From: Natrinema versiforme JCM 10478
Lineage (GTDB): Archaea; Halobacteriota; Halobacteria; Halobacteriales; Natrialbaceae
Direction of reading: 5' to 3'
Assembly: GCF_000337195.1 (NCBI RefSeq)
Contig: NZ_AOID01000053.1
Span: forward strand, 49,554-113,553
Length of the DNA stretch: 64,000 nucleotides
Both the position numbers and the translations under genes were made by a program. The notes under the pieces were generated by a model. The model was not told the origin of the DNA. It was given only the letters and a program-made list of their open reading frames with translations, and made no database searches. This document shows positions 23,394 through 33,050 of the stretch, one piece after another. The stretch's first letter is position 1. Every line of letters starts with the position of its first letter.

Positions 23394-25154
23394 TCAGGGG
23401 TACGGATGGAACGCCCGCTCGAGGCGCGGTTCGAAGCCGAGGTCCGCCGGGACGGTCCGCGCCCGCTCGCCGAAGAACGGCTCGCCGGTAAACAGCGGCT
23501 GTGCGCCCGGGACTAACACGCGAACCGCCTCGAAGTCGATCGCCTCGATATCCCGAGTCGTCAACCGCGCTGCGTACGGCGTCAGTCCGGCGTCGGCGGT
23601 CCGCGAGCACAGCGCCTCGAGCCGATCGGTTCCCGTCGGAACGGGATCGGGGCCGACACTCGTCGCCGGAATCGTCTGTTCGGTGTCGACGAACGCTCGC
23701 GCTCGCTCCGGGAACGAGGCGTACGCGCCGATTTCGCCGCCCGCGTCGTCGGCCTCGTCCGGCCCGAGGTTCCGCAGTTCCATCCAGTTCTGCAGCGCCT
23801 CCTCGAGTGCCGAGGCCACGGCCGCTTCGGCGTCGAGCCCGGCCGCCGACCCGACCGCGAAGGCCGGCCACGCGTCGTCCTCGGCCGAAACCGGATCATC
23901 CGCAAGCACGTCGGGATCTCGGTGGACGGCCGCGGCGACCACGGGCACGTCGATGTCTTGGGTGACGAGCAGCGGCGTCACGGACAGCCCCTCGCTCCGG
24001 GCGCGGCGCTCGAGCGCGTCGAATTCGGGCGTCTCGACGGACAGTCCGAGCGGCTCGAACGTCGAGTACCACGCGAGCATCGTCGCGTCGCGCTCGATCA
24101 CCTCCGTCAGCCCGGAGATCAGCGCGTCGACCGTCGAGGAACCGAGCCCCAGTCCGGTCGTGATCGGTGGAACCAACGGCTCGCCGGGTTGTGGGAACTG
24201 GACCGCCGCAGCGGGCAGGTGGACCGATTCGCCCGTCGCGATATCTTCGCCGGGAACCCAATAGTGGTCGTCGCCGGCGTCGTACGCGGGCGCGTCGTCC
24301 GGTCGGACGAGATCTGTCGGGGCGACCGCGCTCTCGAGGTCGGCCTCGCTCGCGCGGACGAAGTCGTCCTCGCGGTAGACGCCGGCGCAGTAGCGCTCGA
24401 GGCCCTCGCCGACGGCCTTCATCAGCGCGGCGTTCCAGTCGGTGGCGACGCCGGCGGCCTGTCTCGGCGCGCTCGCGTCGCTGTACGCGGTCGTGTCCGC
24501 GACCGTCGAGAGGTAGTAGGGTGCCGGGAACGACTCGATCTCGCCAATGCTGGCGATCGGGCCGACGCGGTCGTCGATCGCTCGCTCGGCAGCTTCGACG
24601 GCGGCGTCGAGGGCGAGCGACTCGTCGTCGCGCTCGAGCGTGCGGTCCCGGTCGCCCGCCGCACACGCACAGCCGGGGACCGGCAGGATCTCCCGCCGGG
24701 CGTGTGGCACCTCGCGCGTGTGTCCCATGATCGAGCCCTCGTCGCCCGAGAAGATGCGCACGCACTCTCGGCCGGCGACGGCACCGGCGAATCGGGCCGC
24801 GGCGCGATCGGCCTGCGGGCCGTCGGCTCGCTCCTCGAGATTCGACGCGACGTGGGCGCGCAGACAGTCGAAACAGCCCGTAGCAGGCGCGAAGCCGGAG
24901 ACTGCCGCGTCGACGGTCGGGAGCGGCTGGCCGCCGACGCCCCCGATCTCGACGGCGACCCAAGGCGTGCCGCCGGTTCGGGCGGCCTCGTTCGCCCGCT
25001 CGAACGTCGGCGACCCGGCGACGTCGCTGACGACCGCGAAGCGAGCGTCGTCGAGATCCGCCGGACTGGCGTCGCGGACATCGACGTCGACATCATCAAG
25101 CGCGGTGACGACGGCCTCGCGGACGGGGTCGTCACCCACGACGTGGACTTGCAT
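23394..25154 (-). CDS. YcaO-domain protein with fused cyclodehydratase N-terminal domain
   Basis: 586 residues from ATG 25154. The N-terminal third (about 1-190) is an E1-like partner domain (MQVHVVGDDPVREAVVTALD) with zinc-ligand-like GCFDCLRAH and GCACAAG, as in TOMM/ocin cyclodehydratases. The C-terminal two thirds are the YcaO ATP-grasp-like domain, with AALMKAVGEGLERYCAG and GLTEVIERDATMLAW, and the end HPYP recalls the PxPxP tail of azoline-forming YcaO enzymes. YcaO enzymes activate peptide amide backbones with ATP. No precursor peptide or dehydrogenase was seen nearby, so the substrate is unknown. Confidence 0.85.
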   Translation of the reverse strand: MQVHVVGDDPVREAVVTALDDVDVDVRDASPADLDDARFAVVSDVAGSPTFERANEAARTGGTPWVAVEIGGVGGQPLPTVDAAVSGFAPATGCFDCLRAHVASNLEERADGPQADRAAARFAGAVAGRECVRIFSGDEGSIMGHTREVPHARREILPVPGCACAAGDRDRTLERDDESLALDAAVEAAERAIDDRVGPIASIGEIESFPAPYYLSTVADTTAYSDASAPRQAAGVATDWNAALMKAVGEGLERYCAGVYREDDFVRASEADLESAVAPTDLVRPDDAPAYDAGDDHYWVPGEDIATGESVHLPAAAVQFPQPGEPLVPPITTGLGLGSSTVDALISGLTEVIERDATMLAWYSTFEPLGLSVETPEFDALERRARSEGLSVTPLLVTQDIDVPVVAAAVHRDPDVLADDPVSAEDDAWPAFAVGSAAGLDAEAAVASALEEALQNWMELRNLGPDEADDAGGEIGAYASFPERARAFVDTEQTIPATSVGPDPVPTGTDRLEALCSRTADAGLTPYAARLTTRDIEAIDFEAVRVLVPGAQPLFTGEPFFGERARTVPADLGFEPRLERAFHPYP

Positions 25155-25246
25155 ACTCCTCCCTGCTGGCGCGGGCGGCAAAAACGCCCCGCTCGAGCCT
25201 CGAGATTCTGGCCTCGAGCAGACCGATCAGGACGACCGACGGCGAG

Positions 25247-26485
25247 TCAGTCCTCGGTCGTCGCCGCCGAATCGACGTAGACGAGTTCGTCCGCCGACTC
25301 GAGCAGGCGCACGCCCCACGTGACGGTGACGGGGACGAGCGCGGTCGTAAAGATCGCGATGAAGACGAGGATCGAGAACATTTCCGCGCCGATGACCCCG
25401 GCCTCGTAGGCGACCTGTGCGATGATGATCTCGACGGTTCCGCGGCCGTTCATGCCGAAGCCGACGACGAGGCCCTCGCGGGAGGTCAGCGACGTCGGGA
25501 GTGAGAACAGCCACGAGCCGATGATCTTGCCGAGGAACGCGATGGCGACAAGTCCGGCGAGGACGGCAAAGGAGTCGAAGAACACGTCGAACGTGATCTG
25601 GAAGCCGACCGTGACGAAGAAGACGGGCGCGAACAGCCCCATCGCGAGGTCGTACATGACCGTGTGCATGTGCTCGTAGAGCCCCGGCTCGACGTCCGCC
25701 TGCCGGAGGAACATGCCCGCCATGAAGCCGCCGATGATCATGTGCAGGTCTGCAAGCGTCGCGAGTTGGGCGAACAGCAGGGAGACGAGCAGGGCGAAGG
25801 TGAAGGCGGTCGTGCGGTCGACGAACCCGTAGCGCTCGCGCTGGCGCTCGATGTACCGCCACGCGACCGGCAGGAACCGGTAGCCGATCAGCAGCGTTGC
25901 CGCGAAGAAGCCGATCGCCTGCAGGAGGATCACACCGATTTCGACTGGATCAAGCGTGCCCGCGGTCACGTAGCTGTCGACGCCGGCGAACGCGATGAGC
26001 ACGCCCACGTCCGAGGCGAGCGCGCCGCCGAGTAACACGTTCGCGATCCGGGTATCCAGCAACTCGAGGTCGGCCAGAATCCGGGACTTCGTCGCCAGCG
26101 ACGTGGCGGCCATGGCCAGTCCGAGGAACAGCGCCGCGCCGACGGAGACGCCGAGCCAGACGCCGGCCGCGTAGCCGAGTCCGAACGGGATGACGAAGGC
26201 CCCGAAGGCGATCAGCAGCGACTGGGGGCCGAGTTCGAACAGTTCCCTGAGATCGACCTCCATCCCGACGTAGACCATCAGGAGGAACACCCCGAGTTCC
26301 GACAGCACCGAGAGCAGTTCCGAGGGGCGTAAGAGCCCGAGCAACGCGGGCCCGAAGGCGATGCCGGCGAACAGTTCCCCCATCATCGTCGGGTAGCCAA
26401 AGCGCTCGGCGACCGCGCCGAACACCCACGCAACCGAGAGGACGAGCAGGAGACTCAGGATATCGATAGAGACGGTTTCGACCAT
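25247..26485 (-). CDS. CPA2-type cation:proton antiporter
   Basis: 412 residues with about 12 membrane helices. The sequence shows LVLSVAWVFGAVAERFGYPT, GELFAGIAFGPALLGLL and the GLAMAATSLATKSRILADLE helix hairpin of Kef/NapA-like CPA2 antiporters. It lies in the cytoplasmic membrane and probably exchanges K+ or Na+ for protons. No TrkA-N (RCK) domain is attached. A later membrane span reads FGMNGRGTVEIIIAQ, typical of the family. The gene is separate from the MATE operon. Confidence 0.9.
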   Translation of the reverse strand: MVETVSIDILSLLLVLSVAWVFGAVAERFGYPTMMGELFAGIAFGPALLGLLRPSELLSVLSELGVFLLMVYVGMEVDLRELFELGPQSLLIAFGAFVIPFGLGYAAGVWLGVSVGAALFLGLAMAATSLATKSRILADLELLDTRIANVLLGGALASDVGVLIAFAGVDSYVTAGTLDPVEIGVILLQAIGFFAATLLIGYRFLPVAWRYIERQRERYGFVDRTTAFTFALLVSLLFAQLATLADLHMIIGGFMAGMFLRQADVEPGLYEHMHTVMYDLAMGLFAPVFFVTVGFQITFDVFFDSFAVLAGLVAIAFLGKIIGSWLFSLPTSLTSREGLVVGFGMNGRGTVEIIIAQVAYEAGVIGAEMFSILVFIAIFTTALVPVTVTWGVRLLESADELVYVDSAATTED

Positions 26486-26657
26486 CGATCACCACCACGC
26501 GTCGCGAATCAGGTAGTTGCGCCGCTGGAGGCGATCGTCAACCCGCGGACGGCGGCTCGGCTCTGACGCTCCCATGGTATTCGAGTTCGATCAAAGACGC
26601 GGTCTCACGGCACTTTACTGGGGTGGATACGGCAGGTGACTGAAACGACCGACGGTC

Positions 26658-28127
26658 TCAGTCGTCGGTGCTCGCGTCCGGTTCTCCGATCGCGGGAGCC
26701 GCCGGATCGTCGGTCACGTCGGCGCTGCGCCAGGTGCCCCGGCGGTACCAGGCGTAGGCGAGTCCCGCGCCGACGACGTTCGAGGCGGCGAAGGCGACCC
26801 AGATGCCGCGGTACTCCATCGACGTCTGCGAGAGGCCGTACGCGATCGGGAGCCGGACGACCGCGTAGGTCACGAGGACGATCGCGGCGGCGGTAAGCGT
26901 CTTCCCGGTGCCCCGGAAGCTACCGTTGTAGGCCCGCATAACGCCGATAAAGCCGAACGACGGCGCAACGTACCGGAGGAACGTGACGCCGACCTCGATG
27001 ACTTCGGGGTCGTCAGTGAACGCAGCGGTAATCGGCTCCGCGGCGAGCCACGCCACGACGCCGAGCGCCCCGAGAACGACGAACATGGTTTTGGCCGCGA
27101 AGTCGGCGGCAGCTTCCGCGCGGTCGGGTTTGTCCGCGCCGACGTTCTGGCCGGTCATCGTCTCGACGCCGCGGGCGACCGCGATCGCCGGGAGGAATAT
27201 CACCGAGAAGACCCGGGTGCCGATCCCGTAGGCCGCGACGACGTAGGTCGGGAACAGACCGACGATCACCAGCAGCAGGTTGATCGACAGCGCACGTCCC
27301 ATCCCCTCGACCGACGCCGGGAAGCCGATCGAGACGAGCTTCTTGGCGAAAGAGAGGTCGGGCCGCATCTGTCGGAGCCGGATTTGAACGCCCCGCGTCC
27401 CGCGGAACATGATCGCCAGTCCGACGACGAGCGCGAGCGCGCGGGAGAAGACCGTTGCGATCGCCGCGCCCTCAATCCCGAGTTCGGGGAACGGCCCCCA
27501 GCCGAAGATCAGGAACGGGTCGAGGATCACGTTGAGGACCACCGAGCCGAACATCACGAGCATCGGCGTGATCGTGTCGCCGTAGCCCCGCATGAGCGCG
27601 ATAAAGACGAAGAAGCCGAACATGAAGGCCATGCCCAGCGAGATGACCTGCATGTAGTCGGTCGCCAGCGGCAACACGTCCGGAGACGCCCCGAGCAGGC
27701 CCAGCAGCTCCTCGACGAAAGCGAAACCGATGAGGCCGAGGAGTACCGCCCCGATCAGCGACAGCGCCACCGTCTGGGACGCGGCGTACTCCGCCTCGCT
27801 CTCCTCGTCCGCACCGATGTGCTGGGCGACGAGGACGCTCCCGGCGACCGATAACCCCATCCCGACCGAGATGAGCAGGAAGACCATCGGGAAGGCGAAG
27901 CTGATCGCCGCGAGCGCTTCGGTGCTGTACTGGCCCAGCCAGAACGTGTCGATGAGGTTGTAGGCCGTCTGCAGCAGGTTCGTCACGATGATCGGCAGCG
28001 ACAGATAGAACAGCGGCTTCGCGATCCCGCCCTCGGTCAGTTCGAACTCCTCGCGCCCCTTGAACAGCCCGGAGAGCCGAGAAAAGCGCCGCTTGATCCA
28101 GCCGACGAGGCGAGACAGCAGGCTCAT
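26658..28127 (-). CDS. MATE-family efflux transporter
   Basis: 489 residues from ATG 28127, twelve membrane helices in two MatE repeats. LFYLSLPIIVTNLLQTAYNL then IDTFWLGQYS is the first-repeat signature; the second repeat starts near 260. The DinF/NorM-type family exports cationic drugs or metabolites using Na+ or H+. ATG 28127 overlaps the TetR stop (ATGA), so both are translated from one transcript and the repressor probably controls its own pump. The longer N-terminus in the open frame lies within tetR and was discarded. Confidence 0.93.
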   Translation of the reverse strand: MSLLSRLVGWIKRRFSRLSGLFKGREEFELTEGGIAKPLFYLSLPIIVTNLLQTAYNLIDTFWLGQYSTEALAAISFAFPMVFLLISVGMGLSVAGSVLVAQHIGADEESEAEYAASQTVALSLIGAVLLGLIGFAFVEELLGLLGASPDVLPLATDYMQVISLGMAFMFGFFVFIALMRGYGDTITPMLVMFGSVVLNVILDPFLIFGWGPFPELGIEGAAIATVFSRALALVVGLAIMFRGTRGVQIRLRQMRPDLSFAKKLVSIGFPASVEGMGRALSINLLLVIVGLFPTYVVAAYGIGTRVFSVIFLPAIAVARGVETMTGQNVGADKPDRAEAAADFAAKTMFVVLGALGVVAWLAAEPITAAFTDDPEVIEVGVTFLRYVAPSFGFIGVMRAYNGSFRGTGKTLTAAAIVLVTYAVVRLPIAYGLSQTSMEYRGIWVAFAASNVVGAGLAYAWYRRGTWRSADVTDDPAAPAIGEPDASTDD

Positions 28128-28753
28128 TCCTCGACCCCCGTGTCGGCCTCGAGCGCCGCCCCGTTCCGTTCGGTCGACTCGAGACACAGGGTTTCATCGA
28201 TGTAGTCGTGGACGTACGCCAGCGTCCGTTCCGGCGGTCGGTCCACCGCGGCCGCCCGGGTCTGGGCCCCGTGGAACAGCGTAACGAGGAAGTCGGCCAC
28301 CTCGTCGGGGTCGATGTCGGCGCGGAACTCGCCCGACTCGAGGCCATCCGCGACGAGTTCGGCGATCCGATCGTGGAGTGCGCTATCGAACTCGCTCAGT
28401 TGGTCCTGATAGGCCTCGTTGTACGGCGCTTGGGCCTTGATCTCGAGGATGGCCGTGCGGAACTCCTCGGCGGAGTCGTCGTCCGACGGCGTCAGGAGTT
28501 CGTCGAGGAACTCGTGGAGTCGTTCGGCCGGCGTCTCGCCGGGAACCGTCTGGGTCCGCTCCTCGAATCGGTCCAGCAGATACTCCAGAAACGACTTGAG
28601 GAGGTCGCCCTTGCCCTCGAAGTGATAGTGCAGCGTGCCCTTGCTCTTGGTCGATTCCTCCGCGATGTCTTGCATGGTCAACTCCGCGTACCCGTGTTTG
28701 CAGAGCGCTCGATACGTCGCCTCCATAAGATCGTCTCTCGTCTCGTCCGTCAT
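28124..28753 (-). CDS. TetR/AcrR-family transcriptional regulator
   Basis: 209 residues. N-terminal TetR HTH (about 8-55: LMEATYRALCKHGYAELTMQ, then SKGTLHYHFEGKGDLL), with helical ligand-binding C-terminal region. First gene of the tetR-MATE operon, upstream palindrome TGACTGGCCAGTCA at 28778-28791. The most likely mechanism is autorepression relieved by a pump substrate. Confidence 0.95.
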   Translation of the reverse strand: MTDETRDDLMEATYRALCKHGYAELTMQDIAEESTKSKGTLHYHFEGKGDLLKSFLEYLLDRFEERTQTVPGETPAERLHEFLDELLTPSDDDSAEEFRTAILEIKAQAPYNEAYQDQLSEFDSALHDRIAELVADGLESGEFRADIDPDEVADFLVTLFHGAQTRAAAVDRPPERTLAYVHDYIDETLCLESTERNGAALEADTGVEE

Positions 28754-28777
28754 TCAGAAAGGTCCTATATGGCTTAC

Positions 28778-28791
28778 TGACTGGCCAGTCA
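28778..28791. promoter_or_regulatory. Probable TetR operator
   Basis: TGACTGGCCAGTCA is a perfect 14-bp palindrome 25-38 bp upstream of the tetR ATG, covering the position where TATA/BRE is expected. A repressor bound here would exclude TBP/TFB. Confidence 0.8.
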
Positions 28792-28881
28792 AAAGCGCTT
28801 CGCAACCGGACGGCCACGTTCGGTCGGCTCGATGCGCGATCGTCGCTCGAGAATAAGCGGGCGAGAGGCTGAGACCGCGAG

Positions 28882-29319
28882 TCAGTCCTGTTCGCGCAGT
28901 CGCTCGAGGACCTCTTCGGCGTTCTCGACGGCCTGTTCCTTTTTCGCCGGGTACGCCTCGACCTTCCCCCGGAAGGTGATGCCGGCACCGAGGCGAACGT
29001 CGCCCGCGAAGGCGGCCTGCTTGTCGAGTCGCAGGAACAGTTCCGTGTTCTCGGTGACCCGCTCGTCGAGTTCGTCGATCAACTCGTCGAAGGACTCGAG
29101 GTCGGCCAGCCGCGAGAGGACGTGGCGAACGTCGTCGGCGTTCTCGACGCGGGCCGAGAGGACGAGGATGCGGTCGCCGTAGTGGCCCTCGCTCTCGGCG
29201 CGCTCGATCTCGAACTCCTCGGGGAGGAAGGTCCGAAGCGCCTCCTCGACGCGCTTTTCGTCCTCGGTGGCGTAGCAAAACGTCCGTAAATCGACGTAGT
29301 GAAGCGGGATCTGTGGCAT
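28882..29319 (-). CDS. COG1325-type RNA-binding protein
   Basis: 145 residues. IPLHYVDLRTFCYATEDEKR and LFLRLDKQAAFAGDVRLG match the archaeal RNA-binding family COG1325, predicted to be exosome-associated. The protein is cytoplasmic and acidic with a C-terminal helix. It is not adjacent to known exosome genes in this window. The assignment is to family; direct RNA targets are unknown. Confidence 0.85.
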   Translation of the reverse strand: MPQIPLHYVDLRTFCYATEDEKRVEEALRTFLPEEFEIERAESEGHYGDRILVLSARVENADDVRHVLSRLADLESFDELIDELDERVTENTELFLRLDKQAAFAGDVRLGAGITFRGKVEAYPAKKEQAVENAEEVLERLREQD

Positions 29320-29422
29320 CTGCGATTCGAAGTGTGCTGTGGTCTGCGGGCGCAGTAGTGTCGGTCCGGTGCGGTGACGGTCGGCGAGCGGACGCGACGG
29401 AAAATCGGCCCGCGAGCGGCGG

Positions 29423-29629
29423 TTATTCCTCGTCGTCTTCGGCGTCGGCCTCGTCGGCCGCCTCGAGATCGTCCTCGGGGACGCCGGCCTCCTGGCCGTC
29501 CTCGAAGCTGATGGTGTAGGTGACGTCGCCGAACATCGACTCCATCGTCTGGGAGACGGTACCGGTTTCGCCGTCGAACTCGCTGTGCTCGTCGTGCAGG
29601 ACGACGCGATCGTCTTCCTCGAAGCTCAT
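29423..29629 (-). CDS. Small acidic SH3/KOW-like protein
   Basis: 68 residues from ATG 29629. A compact beta domain, MSFEEDDRVVLHDEHSEFDG then ETGTVSQTMESM and VTYTISFEDGQEAGVPEDDL, has the alternation of an SH3-like or KOW-like barrel; a very acidic tail follows. Many haloarchaea have such small proteins, some binding nucleic acid or ribosomes. The upstream start gives 16 extra non-acidic residues and was not used. Function unknown. Confidence 0.7.
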   Translation of the reverse strand: MSFEEDDRVVLHDEHSEFDGETGTVSQTMESMFGDVTYTISFEDGQEAGVPEDDLEAADEADAEDDEE

Positions 29630-29720
29630 AACCTGTGTTTCCCTGTCTGCGTGTAAAAAGGGACTGATTCGCGCCAAGGCGAGAGCGACTTCGATCGGGG
29701 CGGTTGGACCACCACAGCAG

Positions 29721-29930
29721 TCACCGCATTTCCTCGAGCGAGACGACGGTGTCCGACATGAGCCACGCGTCCTCGCTGGTCGGATCCTCGATACTGAGTG
29801 CGAAAAAGGAGTCGCGGCCGTCGTCGACGGTGATGTGATAGCCGCGACTCTGCAACGAACTGCTTCGGTCGGACGTGTTCGATCGGGCGGAACCCACGAC
29901 TGTGCTCGGGAACCGGCGCTGATAACTCAC
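29721..29930 (-). CDS. DUF7331-like small protein
   Basis: 69 residues from a GTG at 29930. The C-terminal half YHITVDDGRDSFFALSIED then AWLMSDTVVSLEEM fits the short haloarchaeal DUF7331 pattern (variable N-terminus, one beta sheet, conserved Trp near the end). No known function. Lies upstream of and in the same direction as the small acidic protein. Confidence 0.6.
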   Translation of the reverse strand: MSYQRRFPSTVVGSARSNTSDRSSSLQSRGYHITVDDGRDSFFALSIEDPTSEDAWLMSDTVVSLEEMR

Positions 29931-30078
29931 TCGATTCGTGGCTCGTCGGGGGCCTCAGCCGCCGGAACGCCGAGATACCCGAAAACCGACCGACGGCGCA
30001 GACTCCGGTCGGCCACCCTCGCGGCGACGAGCGATGGCCCGCGGATCGCCGCCGATGGTCGCCCCCGTCTCGAGGGGC

Positions 30079-30972
30079 TCAGTTCAGGTCGGCCCGCTGG
30101 AAGCGACGGTAGCCGATCGCGACTGGAACGACGATCCAGACCGCCAGCACGACGGCGGCGAACCACTCCGACAGGTAGAACGGCAGGTCCCCGGCGACCC
30201 GGTCCGACACCGCGAGTGCGCCCTGCTGAAACGCCCCTTGGGGAACGTCCTCGACGATGGTCTCCCAGCCGACCAGCGCCGGCACGTAGCCGTCGACCAG
30301 CAGGCTCATGGCCTGCCTGTACGCCTCGAGCGGGTTGAGTCGGAGCGCGAAGAGGTACCAGCCCGGGGCCTCGAGCCCGACGAGGTCCCCCTCGAGCAGG
30401 TAGTGAAGCCCGGCGACCAGCGGGTGCCACAGCAGGGTAAAGAGGATGTAGCTGCCGATCGCACCGCCCATCGCCCGCGCCCGGGTGGCGGCCGTCGCCG
30501 AGACGCCGACGGCGATGGCGGTAAACGCGGCCCCGAGCAGGAGCGTCAGGGCGACGAACGCGAGCACCGTCCCAACCGGCAGCGAGCCGAAGAGGGCGAG
30601 CATCAACACAGCGGTGAAGGCGCAGGCGACGAGCGTCGCGGCGGCGATGACGCCGGTTCGGCTCGCGAGTTTCCCGAGTAGCACGTCGCGGCGGTTGTGG
30701 GAGAGCCCGAACAGGATTCGGAGACTGCCCGACTGGCGCTCCCCCGCGATCGCCATGTAGCCGACGACCAGGGCGATGATCGGGACGAACAGTTGGCCGC
30801 CGACGTTGGTGAAAAAGGAGATGACGTCCGTCGCGGCGGGGTCCTCGATCTGGGACGACGCGCCGAGGGTGACGATCCCCATCAGGACCAGAAAGACGCC
30901 GATGATCCCCCAGACCATCCGCGAGCGCACGACATCCTCAAAGTCCTTGCGCGCGATCGCGACCCACGTCAT
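30079..30972 (-). CDS. ABC-2-type transporter permease
   Basis: 297 residues, six membrane helices (for instance MVWGIIGVFLVLMGIVTLG, and LFVPIIALVVGYMAIAGERQ followed by SGSLRILF). The SGSLR-x-L segment is a known ABC-2 feature. It overlaps the ATPase gene stop as ATGA, so the two form one transporter. Substrate and direction are unknown; families of this type export or act on lipids, peptides or drugs. Confidence 0.92.
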   Translation of the reverse strand: MTWVAIARKDFEDVVRSRMVWGIIGVFLVLMGIVTLGASSQIEDPAATDVISFFTNVGGQLFVPIIALVVGYMAIAGERQSGSLRILFGLSHNRRDVLLGKLASRTGVIAAATLVACAFTAVLMLALFGSLPVGTVLAFVALTLLLGAAFTAIAVGVSATAATRARAMGGAIGSYILFTLLWHPLVAGLHYLLEGDLVGLEAPGWYLFALRLNPLEAYRQAMSLLVDGYVPALVGWETIVEDVPQGAFQQGALAVSDRVAGDLPFYLSEWFAAVVLAVWIVVPVAIGYRRFQRADLN

Positions 30973-32000
30973 CGGTCCACCTCCTCGGGGCCCGCCCCGA
31001 ATGGGCGGTCTCCGCTTCTCCCGCTGTCTTCCTCGCCCTCGAGCCGTGCGTCCGTCTCGTACTCGAGGCCCGCATCGGCATTCGAGCCGGTAAACGCCGC
31101 GAACAGGTCCTCGAGGGTCGCCTCCTCGATGTCGAAGTCGAGCACCGCCGCGTCGGACTCGACGAGCCGATGGACGACCGTCGCCTTGGCGCGCGGGTCC
31201 GTATACGTGACGTGCAGGCCGTCTTCGGCGCGGGTCACGTCGGTGACGCCGTCGATCGCCGTCAACTCGTCGACCGACGCGCCGGGTTCGCTCGCGATCT
31301 CGACGACGAGTCGCGAGCCCACGCCGGCCGTCTCCCGGAGTCCCTCGATAGAGTCGACGGTGACCAGTTCGCCGTCGTCCAAGATCCCGACCCGATCACA
31401 GACCGCCGCGACCTGCCCGAGGATGTGACTCGAGAAGAAGACGGTCGTCCCCCGCCTCGCTTCCCCGCGGACGATCTCCTGCATCGTCCGGATGCCGTGG
31501 GGATCGAGCCCGCCCGAGGGTTCGTCGAGGATCAGCAGATCGGGGTCGCCCGACAGCGCCATCGCCATCGCGAGGCGCTGGGACATCCCCTTCGAGTAGT
31601 CACCGACGGGTCGCCGCCCGGCGTCCCGATCGAGGCCGACCCGCTCGAGCAGGGTCTCAGGCTCTGTGTCCCCGTCCTGTGACTCGATCGCGAACTCGAG
31701 GTGGCGACGGCCCGACGAGCGGTTCCAGAGGTCGAACCCCTCCGGGAGCACCCCGACGCGATCGCGGACTGCGTCCGTCTCCGGCTGCGTATCGTAGCCG
31801 AGGACGGTCGCGTCTCCCTCGGTCGGTCGGACGAAGTCCAGCAGCAGGTCGATCGTGGTCGTTTTTCCGGCACCGTTCGGGCCGAGAAAGCCGAACACCT
31901 CCCCCTCCGCGACCTCGAGGTCGAGGTCCTCGAGGGCAACGACGGCCTCGTCGCCGGCACCGTACCGTTTCGTGAGTCCCCGCGTTCGAATCGCCGGCAT
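30969..32000 (-). CDS. ABC transporter ATP-binding protein
   Basis: 343 residues from ATG 32000 (MPAIRTRGLTKRYGAGDEAV). Walker A GPNGAGKTT, signature variant DYSKGMSQRLAMAMAL, Walker B LLILDEPSGGLDP, H-loop SSHIL, and a C-terminal ABC-associated domain of about 100 residues. Together with the downstream permease it makes an ABC-2 transporter. The start was chosen because residues before MPAI are not conserved. Confidence 0.95.
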   Translation of the reverse strand: MPAIRTRGLTKRYGAGDEAVVALEDLDLEVAEGEVFGFLGPNGAGKTTTIDLLLDFVRPTEGDATVLGYDTQPETDAVRDRVGVLPEGFDLWNRSSGRRHLEFAIESQDGDTEPETLLERVGLDRDAGRRPVGDYSKGMSQRLAMAMALSGDPDLLILDEPSGGLDPHGIRTMQEIVRGEARRGTTVFFSSHILGQVAAVCDRVGILDDGELVTVDSIEGLRETAGVGSRLVVEIASEPGASVDELTAIDGVTDVTRAEDGLHVTYTDPRAKATVVHRLVESDAAVLDFDIEEATLEDLFAAFTGSNADAGLEYETDARLEGEEDSGRSGDRPFGAGPEEVDR

Positions 32001-32208
32001 GTGATTCCCTCGCACGAACAGGGGGAAATAGCATGGGGATTGTCATCTTGCCGGACGTACTCCTCGCCCGAGGCGTTGGCGGACGCGAACCTGAGAGTCA
32101 GGGGCAAGTCCTGAAAATAGCGGTCGTAACTGAATCGAACGTCGCGGGGTGAATCGAATCCCGTGACTTCTCCGGACGTAGTGCGGAGCGACGCGAAACG
32201 CGGGCCGA

Positions 32209-32898
32209 TCAGGCCTCGAGTTCGATGTCGAGTTCCGCGAGCAGCGTCTCGGCCGCGTCGCTCGAGGAGCCGGGGCCGCGGGCGGTGATGAGGTCGCCGT
32301 CGACGGTGACGCTGGTGTCGGCGTCGAGTTCGGCGTCCCAGTTCCCGCCGGCGGCTTTCACCTCGTCCTCGGTCCAGTAGGGCAGTTTGCGGCCGTCGGG
32401 CATGCGGTCTTGCTCGTCGACGATGCCCTCCTCCCACTCGTTGGGGAAGCCGGTCACGTCGCGGCCGTTGACGATGAACGCCCCGTGGCTGTCCCGAGCG
32501 AAGCCGAGCATGCCGACGGCGTGGCAGACGACGAGTGCCTTCCCGTTGCCCTCGACAGCGTCCCGGAGGAGCTGTCGGGCGTGTTTGTCCTGGTTGATGT
32601 CCCACGCGGTCCCGTGTCCGCCGGGGAAGACGACGGCGTCGTACCCCTCGGCGTCGGCCTGTGCGACCGGGATCGGGTCGTTCAGCCGCTCGTCGTTTTC
32701 CGCGACCTGCCGGACGTGTTCGGCGGTCTCCTCGCCGACCTCGTCGGGATCGATCGACCGCTCGTCGATGACCGGCGGGCTACCCGACGGCGTCGCGACC
32801 GTGATCTCGACGCCAGCTTCCGAGAGCGTCTCGAGCGGCTCGACGCATTCCTCTCCCCAATACCCCTCTTCGCTGACGACGAATAGTGCGTCCGTCAT
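32209..32898 (-). CDS. DJ-1/PfpI-family protein
   Basis: 229 residues from ATG 32898 (MTDALFVVSEEGYWGEECVE). Class I glutamine-amidotransferase-like fold with nucleophile Cys in ALVVCHAVGMLG and the VVFPGGHGTAWD turn. The size and a helical insert (about 45-75) resemble Hsp31-like proteins, which act as glyoxalase III, deglycase or chaperones. The longer open frame to 32994 adds 32 non-conserved residues. Specific activity cannot be assigned. Confidence 0.88.
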   Translation of the reverse strand: MTDALFVVSEEGYWGEECVEPLETLSEAGVEITVATPSGSPPVIDERSIDPDEVGEETAEHVRQVAENDERLNDPIPVAQADAEGYDAVVFPGGHGTAWDINQDKHARQLLRDAVEGNGKALVVCHAVGMLGFARDSHGAFIVNGRDVTGFPNEWEEGIVDEQDRMPDGRKLPYWTEDEVKAAGGNWDAELDADTSVTVDGDLITARGPGSSSDAAETLLAELDIELEA

Positions 32899-33050
32899 AC
32901 CCCACGCTACGTTCGGGACCCTAAAAACGACCAGCCCACCCCTCGGTTCTGCCGCAAGTCCTTCTCCTAACATATTAGCGTGCGAGACCATCACACGGAC
33001 CTGAGGTGGCCTTTTTCGCCGTCGACCCCCTACACTCGAGAAGAGATACC

